Positions 1 through 7,012 of a stretch of DNA of 44,859 nucleotides are shown one piece after another. Each line of letters opens with the position of its first letter. Position 1 is the stretch's first letter. This DNA comes from Alphaproteobacteria bacterium (lineage in GTDB: Bacteria; Pseudomonadota; Alphaproteobacteria; Caulobacterales; Caulobacteraceae): NCBI GenBank assembly GCA_018826515.1, contig JAHKAM010000006.1, positions 1 through 44,859 of the forward strand, in the 5' to 3' direction. The notes beneath the pieces are model-generated. The model did not search any database. It saw only the letters and a list, made by a program, of their open reading frames with translations, and had not been told where the DNA came from. The position numbers and the translations under genes were made by a program.

Positions 1-1049
1 AGCAGCATGTCCGAGATCATCTTGGTGTGGACCGGATCGCCGACGAACACCGGCACGATGTGGCTGACCGAGTCCATCACCGGAATGCCGGCGGCGGCGA
101 ACCGGGCCTTCAGCGTCGCGGCCCGCTCCTGATGGGCCTCGCGCAGTTCCGGATGAGCCTTCAGATGCCGCACCGAGGCCAGGGCCCCCGCCGTCAGCGC
201 CGGCGGCAGGCTGGTGGTGAAGATGAAGCCCGAGGCCCAGCTGCGCACCGCGTCGATGATCACCGCATCGGCGGCGATATAGCCGCCCATGACGCCGATG
301 GCCTTGCCGAGGGTGCATTCGACGATGTCGATCCCGTCCAGCACCCCGTCGCGCTCGGCCACGCCCGCGCCGGTCGCGCCATAGAGGCCGACCGCATGGA
401 CTTCATCGAGATAGGTCAGGGCGTTGTATTTCCGGGCCAGGGCGATGGTGCCGGCCAGGTCGGCGATGTCGCCGTCCATGGAATAGACGCTCTCGAAGGC
501 GATCAGCTTGGGCGCGTCCGCCGGCGCGGCGGCCAGCAGGGCCTCAAGGTGTTCCAGATCGTTGTGCGCGAAGATGTGCCGCTCGCAGCCGCCGTTGCGG
601 ATGCCGGCGATCATCGAGGCGTGGTTGAGGCTGTCGGAGAAGACGATCAGTCCCGGCAGGATGCGCTGCAGCGTGGTCAGGGTCGCCTCGTTGGCGACAT
701 AGCCGGAGGTGAACAGCAGCGCCGCCTCCTTCCGGTGCCAGCTGGCCAGTTCGGCCTCGAGGTCGACCGCCGAGCGGGTGGTGCCGGAGATGTTGCGGGT
801 GCCGCCGGCGCCGGCCCCGACTTCGTCGATCTCGGCCTGCATGGCGTCCAGCACCGCCGGATGCTGGCCCATGCCCAGATAGTCGTTGGAGCACCAGACG
901 ATCACGTCCTGCTCCGACCCGTCCTCGCGGCGGCGGATCGCCCTGGGAAACTGGCCGCGCACGCGCTTGAGGTCGGCGAAGACGCGATAGCGCCCCTCGC
1001 CCTTGACCTGCTCCACGGCGGTCCCGAATGCGGCCTTGTAGTCGAACAT
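1..1049 (-). CDS. hemA: 5-aminolevulinate synthase, partial (C-terminus beyond window)
   Basis: Catalyses glycine + succinyl-CoA to 5-aminolevulinate, the first step of the alphaproteobacterial (C4) haem pathway; cytoplasmic and PLP-dependent. The N-terminus MFDYKAAF followed by GEGRYRVFADLKR is typical of ALAS. WCSNDYLGMGQHP, GAGAGGTRNISGT, DEVHAVGLYG and the PLP-lysine segment ECTLGKAIGVMGG (about residue 245) are all present. About 349 of the usual 400 or so residues are inside the window. The ATG at 1047-1049 is chosen because the family N-terminus begins there, although no clear Shine-Dalgarno precedes it. It lies 86 bp downstream of fixJ on the same strand, which ties haem supply to the oxygen-sensing genes. 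Family assignment is secure. Confidence 0.95.
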   Translation of the reverse strand, partial: MFDYKAAFGTAVEQVKGEGRYRVFADLKRVRGQFPRAIRRREDGSEQDVIVWCSNDYLGMGQHPAVLDAMQAEIDEVGAGAGGTRNISGTTRSAVDLEAELASWHRKEAALLFTSGYVANEATLTTLQRILPGLIVFSDSLNHASMIAGIRNGGCERHIFAHNDLEHLEALLAAAPADAPKLIAFESVYSMDGDIADLAGTIALARKYNALTYLDEVHAVGLYGATGAGVAERDGVLDGIDIVECTLGKAIGVMGGYIAADAVIIDAVRSWASGFIFTTSLPPALTAGALASVRHLKAHPELREAHQERAATLKARFAAAGIPVMDSVSHIVPVFVGDPVHTKMISDML

Positions 1050-1135
1050 CAGGAGGGAACCCGCAGTGAATGATCCTTCCTCGTCCCACTCCCGGGGGCC
1101 GGGGTCACCTCCGGTAAACCCCTGAGCCGTCTCGC

Positions 1136-1741
1136 CTACCGGGCCAGAATGGTCATACGGACAAGTTCCGACAGGCTGCGGGCCTGCATCTTTGTCATGA
1201 CGTTGGCGCGATAGACCTCGACCGTGCGGGGGCTGATCTCGAGGTCAAAGGCGATGACCTTGTTGGCCTGACCGGCGACCAGACCCTCAAGCACCTGGCG
1301 CTCCCGTGTGGACAGGGAGGCGAGGCGGTCGCGCACCTCGGCGTCGTGTCCGTCGCGCTCAGCCGTTCCGATCTGGTCGGCCAGGGCGGAGCGGATCGAA
1401 GACAGCAGGGCTTCGTCGTCGAAGGGCTTTTCGATGAAGTCCTTGACCCCGGCGCGGACGGCTTCGATGGCCAGCGGTACGTCGGCGTGTCCGGTCATGA
1501 CGATGACAGGATGACGTATGCCCATCTCCGACAGTCGACGGACCATCTCCAGTCCGTTCATGTCCGGCATGCGCACGTCGGTGACGATGCAGCCGGGGGC
1601 CAGGCTGTTCGCCTCGGCCAGCAGCTCGGCCGCCGATTCATAGGTTCTTGAGACCAGATCCGCCGTATCCAGAAGGAAGGCCAGCGAGTCCCGGATCGCG
1701 GGATCGTCGTCCACCACATGGACGATGGGCTCATTCGCCAT
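1136..1741 (-). CDS. fixJ: FixJ-type response regulator
   Basis: Two-domain transcription factor of 201 residues. The N-terminal receiver (about 1-125) has acidic pocket DDD at 11-13, phospho-acceptor Asp55 in VTDVRMPD, Thr in VMTGH and Lys in IEKPF. The C-terminal LuxR/GerE helix-turn-helix (about 138-200) has the motif [19 protein letters not shown]. In the FixJ family, phosphorylation by FixL under low oxygen activates fixK transcription. The start overlaps the end of fixL by 11 bp, so the two are probably translationally coupled. Pairing with a haem-PAS FixL next door makes the FixJ assignment strong. The direct target is inferred; the fixK promoter at about 5450-5550 is the best local candidate. 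Confidence 0.95.
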   Translation of the reverse strand: MANEPIVHVVDDDPAIRDSLAFLLDTADLVSRTYESAAELLAEANSLAPGCIVTDVRMPDMNGLEMVRRLSEMGIRHPVIVMTGHADVPLAIEAVRAGVKDFIEKPFDDEALLSSIRSALADQIGTAERDGHDAEVRDRLASLSTRERQVLEGLVAGQANKVIAFDLEISPRTVEVYRANVMTKMQARSLSELVRMTILAR

Positions 1742-3251
1742 CGTAAAGTTCCTCCTCGCCTACAGAACGCAGCGTAAAGCAAAACCGGGTGCCGCCGCCG
1801 GGATTTTGTTCAACCCAGATGCGACCGCTGTGCGACTCGATGATCGTCCGTGAGATCGACAGGCCCACGCCCATGCCGGTCCGCTTGGTGGTGACGAACG
1901 GCTGGAACAGCTGGTCGGCGATGTCGGGGCTGATGCCCGAGCCCGTGTCGACGACGGTGACCTGGGCGAGATCGTCATCGACGGGGTCAAGGCGCACCTC
2001 GAGAATCCGGCTTGTCGAGCCTTCCATCGCCTCGATCGCGTTACGGATCAGGTTCAGCACGACCTGCTGGATCTGGACCTTGTCGGCGAGCACGAGGTCG
2101 ACCTCCGGCGAGAACCGGAACAGCACCCGGACGCCGTGTTCCTTCGCCCCGACCAGGGCCAGGGCGCTGGCTTCCTCAATCAGCTTGGGCAGGCTCTCCA
2201 CCCGCCTTTCTGTCTCGCCGCGGGCGACGAAATCCCGCAGGCGGCGGATGATTTCTCCGGCTCTCAGCGCCTGTTCGCCGGCCTTCTGGATGGCGTCGCG
2301 GAGACGCTCCCGCGCGATCGTTTCCGCGTCCAGCAGGCGAAGCGAACCCTTCAGATAATTGGCCATGGCCGACAGAGGCTGGTTCAATTCGTGGGCCAGG
2401 GCAGACGCCATCTCGCCCATCGCCGTGAGGCGCGAAATGTGGACCAGCTCGGACTGCAGCTCCTGCAGCCGTTGCTCCGTCTGCTGACGTTCGCTCAGAT
2501 CGCGGACGAAGCCGGTGAAGAAGCGCTGCTCGCCCGAGCTCATCTCCCCGACCGCCAGCTCCATGGGGAAGGTGGAGCCGTCCTTGCGTTCGCCGACCAC
2601 GACGCGGCCAAAGCCGATGATCCGTCGCTCTCCGGTGGTCAGATAGCGGTCGAGGTAGCCGTCATGCTGTTCCCGATAGGGTCCGGGCATCAGCATGCTC
2701 ACATTCTGTCCGATCGCCTCGGCGGCGCTCCAGCCGAACAGACGCTCGGCCGTCGGAGAGAAGGACTGCATGGTCCCACGCTCGGTGATGACCACCATGG
2801 CGTCGGGCACGGTGGCGAGGATGGACTGGAGGTGTGCTTCCCGCGCGCGCAGATCGCGGTTCACCGCCGCGGCGCGGGACCGCATGATCTGGAACGCCTC
2901 GCCGCCGGCGCTGACCACCGCGCCCAGCAACAGGAAGAGGATGATGTTGATCGTATCGCCCCCGACCAGCACGCCGGCCGACCAGGTGACGTAGAGGCCG
3001 CAGGCGAGGCCCAGCACCGTCGCCGCCAGGCCTGGAACGGCGCCGCCCAGGGCCGCGGCCACCACGATGGCGGGAACGAAATACAGAAGCGTCAGCCGGC
3101 CCTCCAGCGAGGGCTCCATGGCGAAACGCAGGCCCAGACCCCCCGCGGCGCCGATCACGGCCGCCGCCAGGCCGAAGCCGGTGTGCCGTGTCGCCAGCAT
3201 CCAGGTCCAGGGGGTCGGAGTTCCCTGCGGGTCCTCCGCAATGATGGTCAT
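1731..3251 (-). CDS. fixL: FixL oxygen-sensing histidine kinase
   Basis: Membrane sensor kinase of 506 residues. The N-terminus has about four hydrophobic segments (residues 25-115), then a haem PAS domain (about 140-255). This contains His196 in [11 protein letters not shown], aligning with the proximal haem ligand of rhizobial FixL, and Arg216 in IGFGRVVVG, aligning with the distal Arg that reads oxygen. A HisKA domain follows with His287 in [13 protein letters not shown], then an HATPase domain with [17 protein letters not shown] and [12 protein letters not shown]. The segment [15 protein letters not shown] is almost the same as in Bradyrhizobium FixL. In the family, deoxy-haem activates the kinase toward FixJ. 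The ATG start gives a complete N-terminal membrane domain. It is transcribed divergently from the alternative oxidase, with 117 bp between the starts. Confidence 0.96.
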   Translation of the reverse strand: MTIIAEDPQGTPTPWTWMLATRHTGFGLAAAVIGAAGGLGLRFAMEPSLEGRLTLLYFVPAIVVAAALGGAVPGLAATVLGLACGLYVTWSAGVLVGGDTINIILFLLLGAVVSAGGEAFQIMRSRAAAVNRDLRAREAHLQSILATVPDAMVVITERGTMQSFSPTAERLFGWSAAEAIGQNVSMLMPGPYREQHDGYLDRYLTTGERRIIGFGRVVVGERKDGSTFPMELAVGEMSSGEQRFFTGFVRDLSERQQTEQRLQELQSELVHISRLTAMGEMASALAHELNQPLSAMANYLKGSLRLLDAETIARERLRDAIQKAGEQALRAGEIIRRLRDFVARGETERRVESLPKLIEEASALALVGAKEHGVRVLFRFSPEVDLVLADKVQIQQVVLNLIRNAIEAMEGSTSRILEVRLDPVDDDLAQVTVVDTGSGISPDIADQLFQPFVTTKRTGMGVGLSISRTIIESHSGRIWVEQNPGGGTRFCFTLRSVGEEELYDGE

Positions 3252-3368
3252 GCTCGCCTCCGCAACATTCCGTAGGTGAAACTCCCGGATTTCGCCAGTG
3301 GCGGGCGCTGGCTACTCAACCGGCGATCGGGCCGCCGGCCCCAGTTCACCCCGCATACGGATTCCGCC

Positions 3369-4058
3369 ATGACCGCTCCCCTCGTCGATCTGTCCGTCCA
3401 CCACGCGCCGAAAGGCCTGTCGGACCGGATCGCCTTCGGTTTCGTCAAGGCCCTGCGCTTCTTCGCCGACACCTTCTTCGCCAAACGTTACGGCCACCGC
3501 GCCGTGGTGCTTGAGACGGTCGCCGCTGTGCCCGGCATGGTCGGGGCCACCCTGAATCACCTGAAGGCCCTGCGCCGGATGAAGGATGACAACGGCTGGA
3601 TCCGCACCCTGATGGACGAGGCCGAGAACGAGCGGATGCACCTGATGACCTTCATCGAGGTGGCGCAGCCGACCCTGTTCGAACGCTTCATGGTCATCGC
3701 CGTGCAGTGGGTCTTCTACCTGTTCTTCTTCGGCCTCTATCTGGTGTCGGCGAAGACCGCGCACCGGGTAGTCGGCTATTTCGAGGAAGAAGCCGTCATC
3801 AGCTACACCCACTATCTGGCCGAGATCGACGACGGGCGCAGCCCGAACGTGGCCGCGCCGGCGATCGCCCTCCGCTACTGGAACCTGCCAGCCGACGCGA
3901 CCCTGCGCGACGTGGTTCTGGTGGTCCGCGCCGATGAGGCCCATCACCGCGACGTCAACCATGGCTTCGCCAACGAACTGGCCGGCGCCGCGCCGATCCC
4001 GGTCTCGCCGTGCCCGGAACATGTCGAGCTCCAGCCCATCTGGAAGGCCGCGGCGTAA
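3369..4058 (+). CDS. aox: Alternative oxidase (di-iron ubiquinol oxidase)
   Basis: Cyanide-resistant, non-proton-pumping ubiquinol oxidase that reduces O2 to water at the inner membrane. The 229-residue protein carries all di-iron ligand motifs: Glu49 in VLETV, Glu88 and His91 in NERMH, the EEEA cluster at 139-142, and Glu190/His193 in RADEAHHRD. Hydrophobic stretch 108-127 matches the membrane-binding helix region. The ATG at 3369 is preferred over an in-frame upstream start at 3276 because [19 protein letters not shown] begins a normal short bacterial AOX N-terminus. It is divergent from fixL and 24 bp upstream of hemN, so it probably forms an operon with hemN. Regulation by the Fix system is suggested by position only; no FixK-type palindrome was seen in its upstream region. 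Confidence 0.95.
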   Translation: MTAPLVDLSVHHAPKGLSDRIAFGFVKALRFFADTFFAKRYGHRAVVLETVAAVPGMVGATLNHLKALRRMKDDNGWIRTLMDEAENERMHLMTFIEVAQPTLFERFMVIAVQWVFYLFFFGLYLVSAKTAHRVVGYFEEEAVISYTHYLAEIDDGRSPNVAAPAIALRYWNLPADATLRDVVLVVRADEAHHRDVNHGFANELAGAAPIPVSPCPEHVELQPIWKAAA

Positions 4059-4082
4059 CGGCGACCCCGGACGGATTCTCCC

Positions 4083-5447
4083 ATGTCGCACCGTTCCCTG
4101 CCCGAGAGGTGGCGATCCCACGCCGCACGCAACCTGCCGCGCTACACCAGCTATCCGACGGCGGTGGCGTTTGAACCCGCCGCCGGGGAGGCGGAAGTAC
4201 GAGGGTGGTTGAGTTCGACAAGACCTGACGAGACGATCTCGGCCTATGTTCACGTACCCTTCTGCAGGCGGCTTTGCTGGTACTGCGGCTGCCACACCAG
4301 CGTCGTCCATGACTACGACCGGGTACGCGCCTTCTTCGAAATCCTGAAACAGGAGGTCGATCTCTGGGCGGGAGCGATCGCGCCACACGCCGGGACCGCC
4401 CATCTGCATTTCGGCGGCGGCAGCCCGAACGCCCTGTCCCCTGAGGATTTCATCGTTCTCGTCCGTCACATGGCGGATCGCCTGATCCTGCGACCCGGCG
4501 CCGAGGTGGCGGCCGAACTGGACCCCGGCATGTTGTCCGACGCCTTCATCGATGCGGCGGGGGAGGCGGGCGTGACCCGCGCCAGCCTCGGGGTGCAAAC
4601 GTTCGACCCGGACGTGCAGGCCCGGGTCAACCGCATCCAGCCATTCGATCTCGTCGCCGCCGCCAGCGACCGGTTGCGCAAGGTCGGGGTCGCGGCGATC
4701 AATTTCGACCTGATGTACGGCCTTCCCGGCCAGACGCCCGAGAATGTGACGGCCACGACCGAGGCGGCGGTGACGCTCAGGCCGGACCGGGTGGCCGTGT
4801 TCGGCTACGCCCATGTACCCTGGATGAAAAAACATCAGGTGATGATCAAGGAGGCTGATCTCGCCGATGGCGATGGTCGCTGGGAACAGGCCGAGGCCGC
4901 GGACGCCGTCCTGCGGTCGGCGGGCTATCTGAGGATCGGCCTGGATCACTACGCCCTGCCGGACGACACCCTGGCCTCGGCCGCCGCCTCGGGAACCCTG
5001 CGCCGGAATTTCCAGGGCTATACGACCGATCCGGCCCCGGTGCTGATCCCTGTGGGACCGTCGTCGATCGGCCGCTTCGGCGGAGGCTTTGTCCAGAACG
5101 CCGCCGCGACCGACGTTTGGGGCCGCGCCGTCGAGGCGGGCCTGTTGCCGGTGGCGCGCCGTCTCGGAGTCACCGCCGAAGACGACCTTCGCGCCGCCGT
5201 GATCGAACGGCTGATGTGCGACCTGACCGTCGATGTCGGCGCCGTCTGTGTGAGCCGAGGCTTCCCCCTGGACGCCCTGGATCCGGCGGTGGCCGCGGCC
5301 GCCGCGCTGGAGGCGGACGGGCTGAGCAGGGTTGAGGATCGAAGAGTGACCATTCCGGCGGAAGCCTATCGGCTGATGCGCGTCGTGGCGGCGTGTTTCG
5401 ATGGTCATGCGCCGGCCGTCGCCCGTCGCCACGCCCGGGCGGTCTGA
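4083..5447 (+). CDS. hemN: Oxygen-independent coproporphyrinogen III oxidase (radical SAM)
   Basis: Converts coproporphyrinogen III to protoporphyrinogen IX without oxygen, using S-adenosylmethionine and a [4Fe-4S] cluster. The 454-residue protein begins with the HemN-type NLPRYTSYPTA segment. Cluster cysteines are Cys61, Cys65 and Cys68, with Cys70 following, in PFCRRLCWYCGC. Glycine-rich HFGGGSPNALS and the GLPGQT segment are present, as is the C-terminal HemN domain with RLMCDLTVD. Full length favours true HemN over the shorter HemW/chaperone class. It follows the alternative oxidase by 24 bp. In related bacteria hemN is part of the FNR/FixK low-oxygen regulon, which fits its position between aox and fixK. 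Confidence 0.95.
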   Translation: MSHRSLPERWRSHAARNLPRYTSYPTAVAFEPAAGEAEVRGWLSSTRPDETISAYVHVPFCRRLCWYCGCHTSVVHDYDRVRAFFEILKQEVDLWAGAIAPHAGTAHLHFGGGSPNALSPEDFIVLVRHMADRLILRPGAEVAAELDPGMLSDAFIDAAGEAGVTRASLGVQTFDPDVQARVNRIQPFDLVAAASDRLRKVGVAAINFDLMYGLPGQTPENVTATTEAAVTLRPDRVAVFGYAHVPWMKKHQVMIKEADLADGDGRWEQAEAADAVLRSAGYLRIGLDHYALPDDTLASAAASGTLRRNFQGYTTDPAPVLIPVGPSSIGRFGGGFVQNAAATDVWGRAVEAGLLPVARRLGVTAEDDLRAAVIERLMCDLTVDVGAVCVSRGFPLDALDPAVAAAAALEADGLSRVEDRRVTIPAEAYRLMRVVAACFDGHAPAVARRHARAV

Positions 5448-5474
5448 GGCGCCGAAACGGCGGGTACGGGGAAT

Positions 5475-5523
5475 CCCCTAGGGGGCAGTCCCGAATATTC
5501 GCTCAGGCAGCGGGGACCTAGGT
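5475..5523. promoter_or_regulatory. Two CTAG-centred palindromes in the fixK upstream region
   Basis: CCCCTAGGGG at 5475-5484 and ACCTAGGT at 5516-5523 are perfect palindromes with centres 40 bp apart (about four helical turns), within the 105-bp gap before fixK. Phasing and location suggest protein binding, FixJ being the obvious candidate, but the sites were not matched to a published FixJ consensus. The second lies only 30 bp before the start codon. Confidence 0.35.
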
Positions 5524-5552
5524 TGAGACACCAAATTTGCCTGGAGTCTCGC

Positions 5553-6236
5553 ATGTCCGCTCTTAGCTACCGTGACCTTCCGGAAGCGGCCGCCCGAGCG
5601 CCCGCAGCGGCGACGGCATGCGATCTGTGCGGCGCCTTCGCCACCGCCACGGCGGCCCCGCGCTCGCCCTTCGCGCCGGGCGAGCTGCTGTTCCGGCAGG
5701 GGGACGCGGTGAGACTCGTGTACCGGCTGCTGAAAGGCGCGGTGATCAGCTACCGCCTGCTGAGCGACGGTCGCCGACAGGTGACCGGTTTTCATCTGCC
5801 CGGCGATTTTCTGGGCCTTGAAGCCGGCGTGGAACACGCGACCACAACGGAAGCGCTCAGCCGCGTCGATGCGCTGGCCATGGAGCGGACGGAACTGGCG
5901 GGGCGAGCGGCGACGGACGTCGGTCTGGCCCGGGCGCTGTGGCAGGTCACCGTCGGCGCCTTCCGTCGCAGTGAGGACCACGCCCTCATCCTGGCTCGTC
6001 AGGGCGCCACCGAGCGGGTCGCCGCCTTCCTTCTGGATTTTGATGACCGGATGGGTCGGCCGACAATCATCGATCTGCCGATGACCCGTCAGGACATCGC
6101 GGATCACGTCGGCCTGACCATCCATACGGTCTCGCGCACCCTGTCCCACCTTCAGGCCCAGGGCATGGTGGAGGCCCGGTCGTCCCGCCATGTGCGCTTG
6201 CTGCAGCGTCACCGACTCGAGGGTCTGTGCGCGTGA
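5553..6236 (+). CDS. fixK: FixK-type Crp/Fnr transcription regulator
   Basis: A 227-residue Crp/Fnr family activator: cyclic-nucleotide-binding fold (about 35-145) with FAPGELLFRQGD and HLPGDFLGLE, dimer helix, and a C-terminal winged helix (about 150-225) with recognition helix LTIHTVSRTLSHL. It lacks the four-cysteine cluster of oxygen-sensing FNR/FnrN: the only cysteines are Cys23 and Cys26 (CDLC) plus Cys226. It is therefore FixK-like and probably senses oxygen only through FixLJ. The position usually occupied by Glu in FNR/Crp (E-x-x-S-R) is His191 here. The ATG at 5553 is chosen because GGAG lies 6 nt upstream; a TTG at 5523 lacks such a site. The likely target is the palindrome at 6942. 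It overlaps the next gene by 4 bp. Confidence 0.92.
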   Translation: MSALSYRDLPEAAARAPAAATACDLCGAFATATAAPRSPFAPGELLFRQGDAVRLVYRLLKGAVISYRLLSDGRRQVTGFHLPGDFLGLEAGVEHATTTEALSRVDALAMERTELAGRAATDVGLARALWQVTVGAFRRSEDHALILARQGATERVAAFLLDFDDRMGRPTIIDLPMTRQDIADHVGLTIHTVSRTLSHLQAQGMVEARSSRHVRLLQRHRLEGLCA

Positions 6237-6625
6237 CGGCAAGGACTGTCAGCGAGCCGGCGCGCCCGAGCGTCATCCTGGTGGATGACGACCCGGCGGT
6301 GAGTCATGCAATGCAGTTCTCGTTCGATCTGGAAGGCCTTGAGGTGCGCAGCTTTCGCGATGGTGAAAGCCTGCTCGCCGCCGGTGATCTTCCGCAAACG
6401 GGTTGCCTGATCCTGGACCATAATCTGCGCGGCATGGACGGTCTGACGCTTCTGGAGCGTCTGCGCGCCATGGGCGTTCGCCTGCCGGCGATCCTGATCA
6501 CGACCAATCCGCGGGCGGTCTTGCGCGCACGCGCGACGGCGGCCGGGGTGCCGATCATCGAAAAGCCACTCCTGACGGACGCCCTGCTGACGGCTGCCCG
6601 CAAGGCCCTGGCTCGGCAGGCCTGA
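6233..6625 (+). CDS. fixT: FixT-like single-domain response regulator
   Basis: A 130-residue stand-alone receiver with no output domain. It has acidic pocket DDD (18-20), phospho-acceptor Asp62 in LILDHNLRG, Thr90 in ILITTNP and Lys111 in IEKPL, so it should be phosphorylatable. In rhizobia and Caulobacter, FixT is a small receiver made under FixK control that inhibits FixL. The position immediately after fixK, in a GTGA overlap, matches that feedback role. Caulobacter FixT has been described as an Fe-S-binding receiver; this protein has a single cysteine (Cys58), so a cluster of that kind is unlikely. The GTG at 6233 is preferred because GAGGG at 6219-6223 is well spaced; a GTG at 6227 is also in frame. 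The FixT name rests on context. Confidence 0.8.
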   Translation: MTARTVSEPARPSVILVDDDPAVSHAMQFSFDLEGLEVRSFRDGESLLAAGDLPQTGCLILDHNLRGMDGLTLLERLRAMGVRLPAILITTNPRAVLRARATAAGVPIIEKPLLTDALLTAARKALARQA

Positions 6626-6641
6626 CCTCCGGGGTCAGGCC
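6619..6641. terminator. Hairpin between convergent genes, containing both stop codons
   Basis: A perfect 9-bp stem, GGCCTGACC (6619-6627) and GGTCAGGCC (6633-6641), has a 5-nt loop. The TGA of the plus-strand receiver gene lies in one arm and the stop of the minus-strand gene in the other. It sits exactly between convergent genes, so a bidirectional terminator or transcript-end stabiliser is likely. There is no T-tract. Confidence 0.5.
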
Positions 6642-6895
6642 GTCTGCAGAAGCGCCGGCCGGGGCCTGAGCAGAAAAAGGCCGGATCCGGCTGTTCCCAG
6701 CGCCGCGACCCACAGGCTTGCGGCCGCCACACAGCGCACGCAATGCCCCAGGGTGGGGCCGCACATGGCGGCGGTCATCGCCATGTGGTCGAGCGCGAGC
6801 AGGCTCGCGACTGCAGCCGCGCCTCCCAGCGAAAGGCCGAGGATGACCAGGGCGCCGCCCAGGATCTTCCGCTCGTGAATGTCTTGCATCTTCAT
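6635..6895 (-). CDS. Small two-helix membrane protein of unknown function beside the cco operon
   Basis: Not recognised. The 86-residue protein starts MKMQDIHERKILGG, has a hydrophobic helix (about 12-37), a Cys/His/Met-rich linker HMAMTAAMCGPTLGHCVRC, a second hydrophobic helix (about 56-76) and a short basic tail RPRPALL. The ATG at 6895 has GGGAG about 9 nt upstream. A perfect FixK-type palindrome lies 46 bp upstream, shared with divergent ccoN, so the gene may belong to the microoxic regulon. The metal- or thiol-capable linker and the context suggest a role in oxidase assembly, copper handling or redox chemistry, but this is only inference. Codon use resembles its neighbours. Confidence 0.7.
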   Translation of the reverse strand: MKMQDIHERKILGGALVILGLSLGGAAAVASLLALDHMAMTAAMCGPTLGHCVRCVAAASLWVAALGTAGSGLFLLRPRPALLQTA

Positions 6896-6941
6896 CTCAG
6901 GTCTCCCTGACGCAAGGGACCCGAAAAATGCCTCACGAGCT

Positions 6942-6955
6942 TTGCGCCAGCGCAA
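6942..6955. promoter_or_regulatory. FixK/FNR-type binding site between ccoN and a small divergent gene
   Basis: TTGCGCCAGCGCAA has perfect TTGCG/CGCAA arms with a 4-nt spacer and fits the FixK2-type consensus TTG(A/C)-N6-(T/G)CAA. It is 57 bp before the ccoN ATG and 46 bp before the ATG of the divergent small membrane protein, a suitable distance for class II activation of ccoN. The local FixK is the expected binder. Confidence 0.75.
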
Positions 6956-7012
6956 GGCGGCCGCGGCAGGGTCCGGGCACGGAGAGGGCCTCTGCTCGAG
7001 GGGCCCATCCGA

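Noticed and set aside
3293..3303. CGCCAGTGGCG palindrome between fixL and aox as a FixK site
   Set aside because: It lacks the TTG/CAA ends required for a FixK/FNR site and such short GC-rich palindromes are expected by chance here.
3312..5432. A 706-codon minus-strand frame opposite aox and hemN
   Set aside because: No domain or start context; the plus-strand genes are unmistakable.
5523..5552. TTG start giving a longer FixK N-terminus
   Set aside because: No ribosome-binding site, while ATG 5553 has GGAG at proper spacing.
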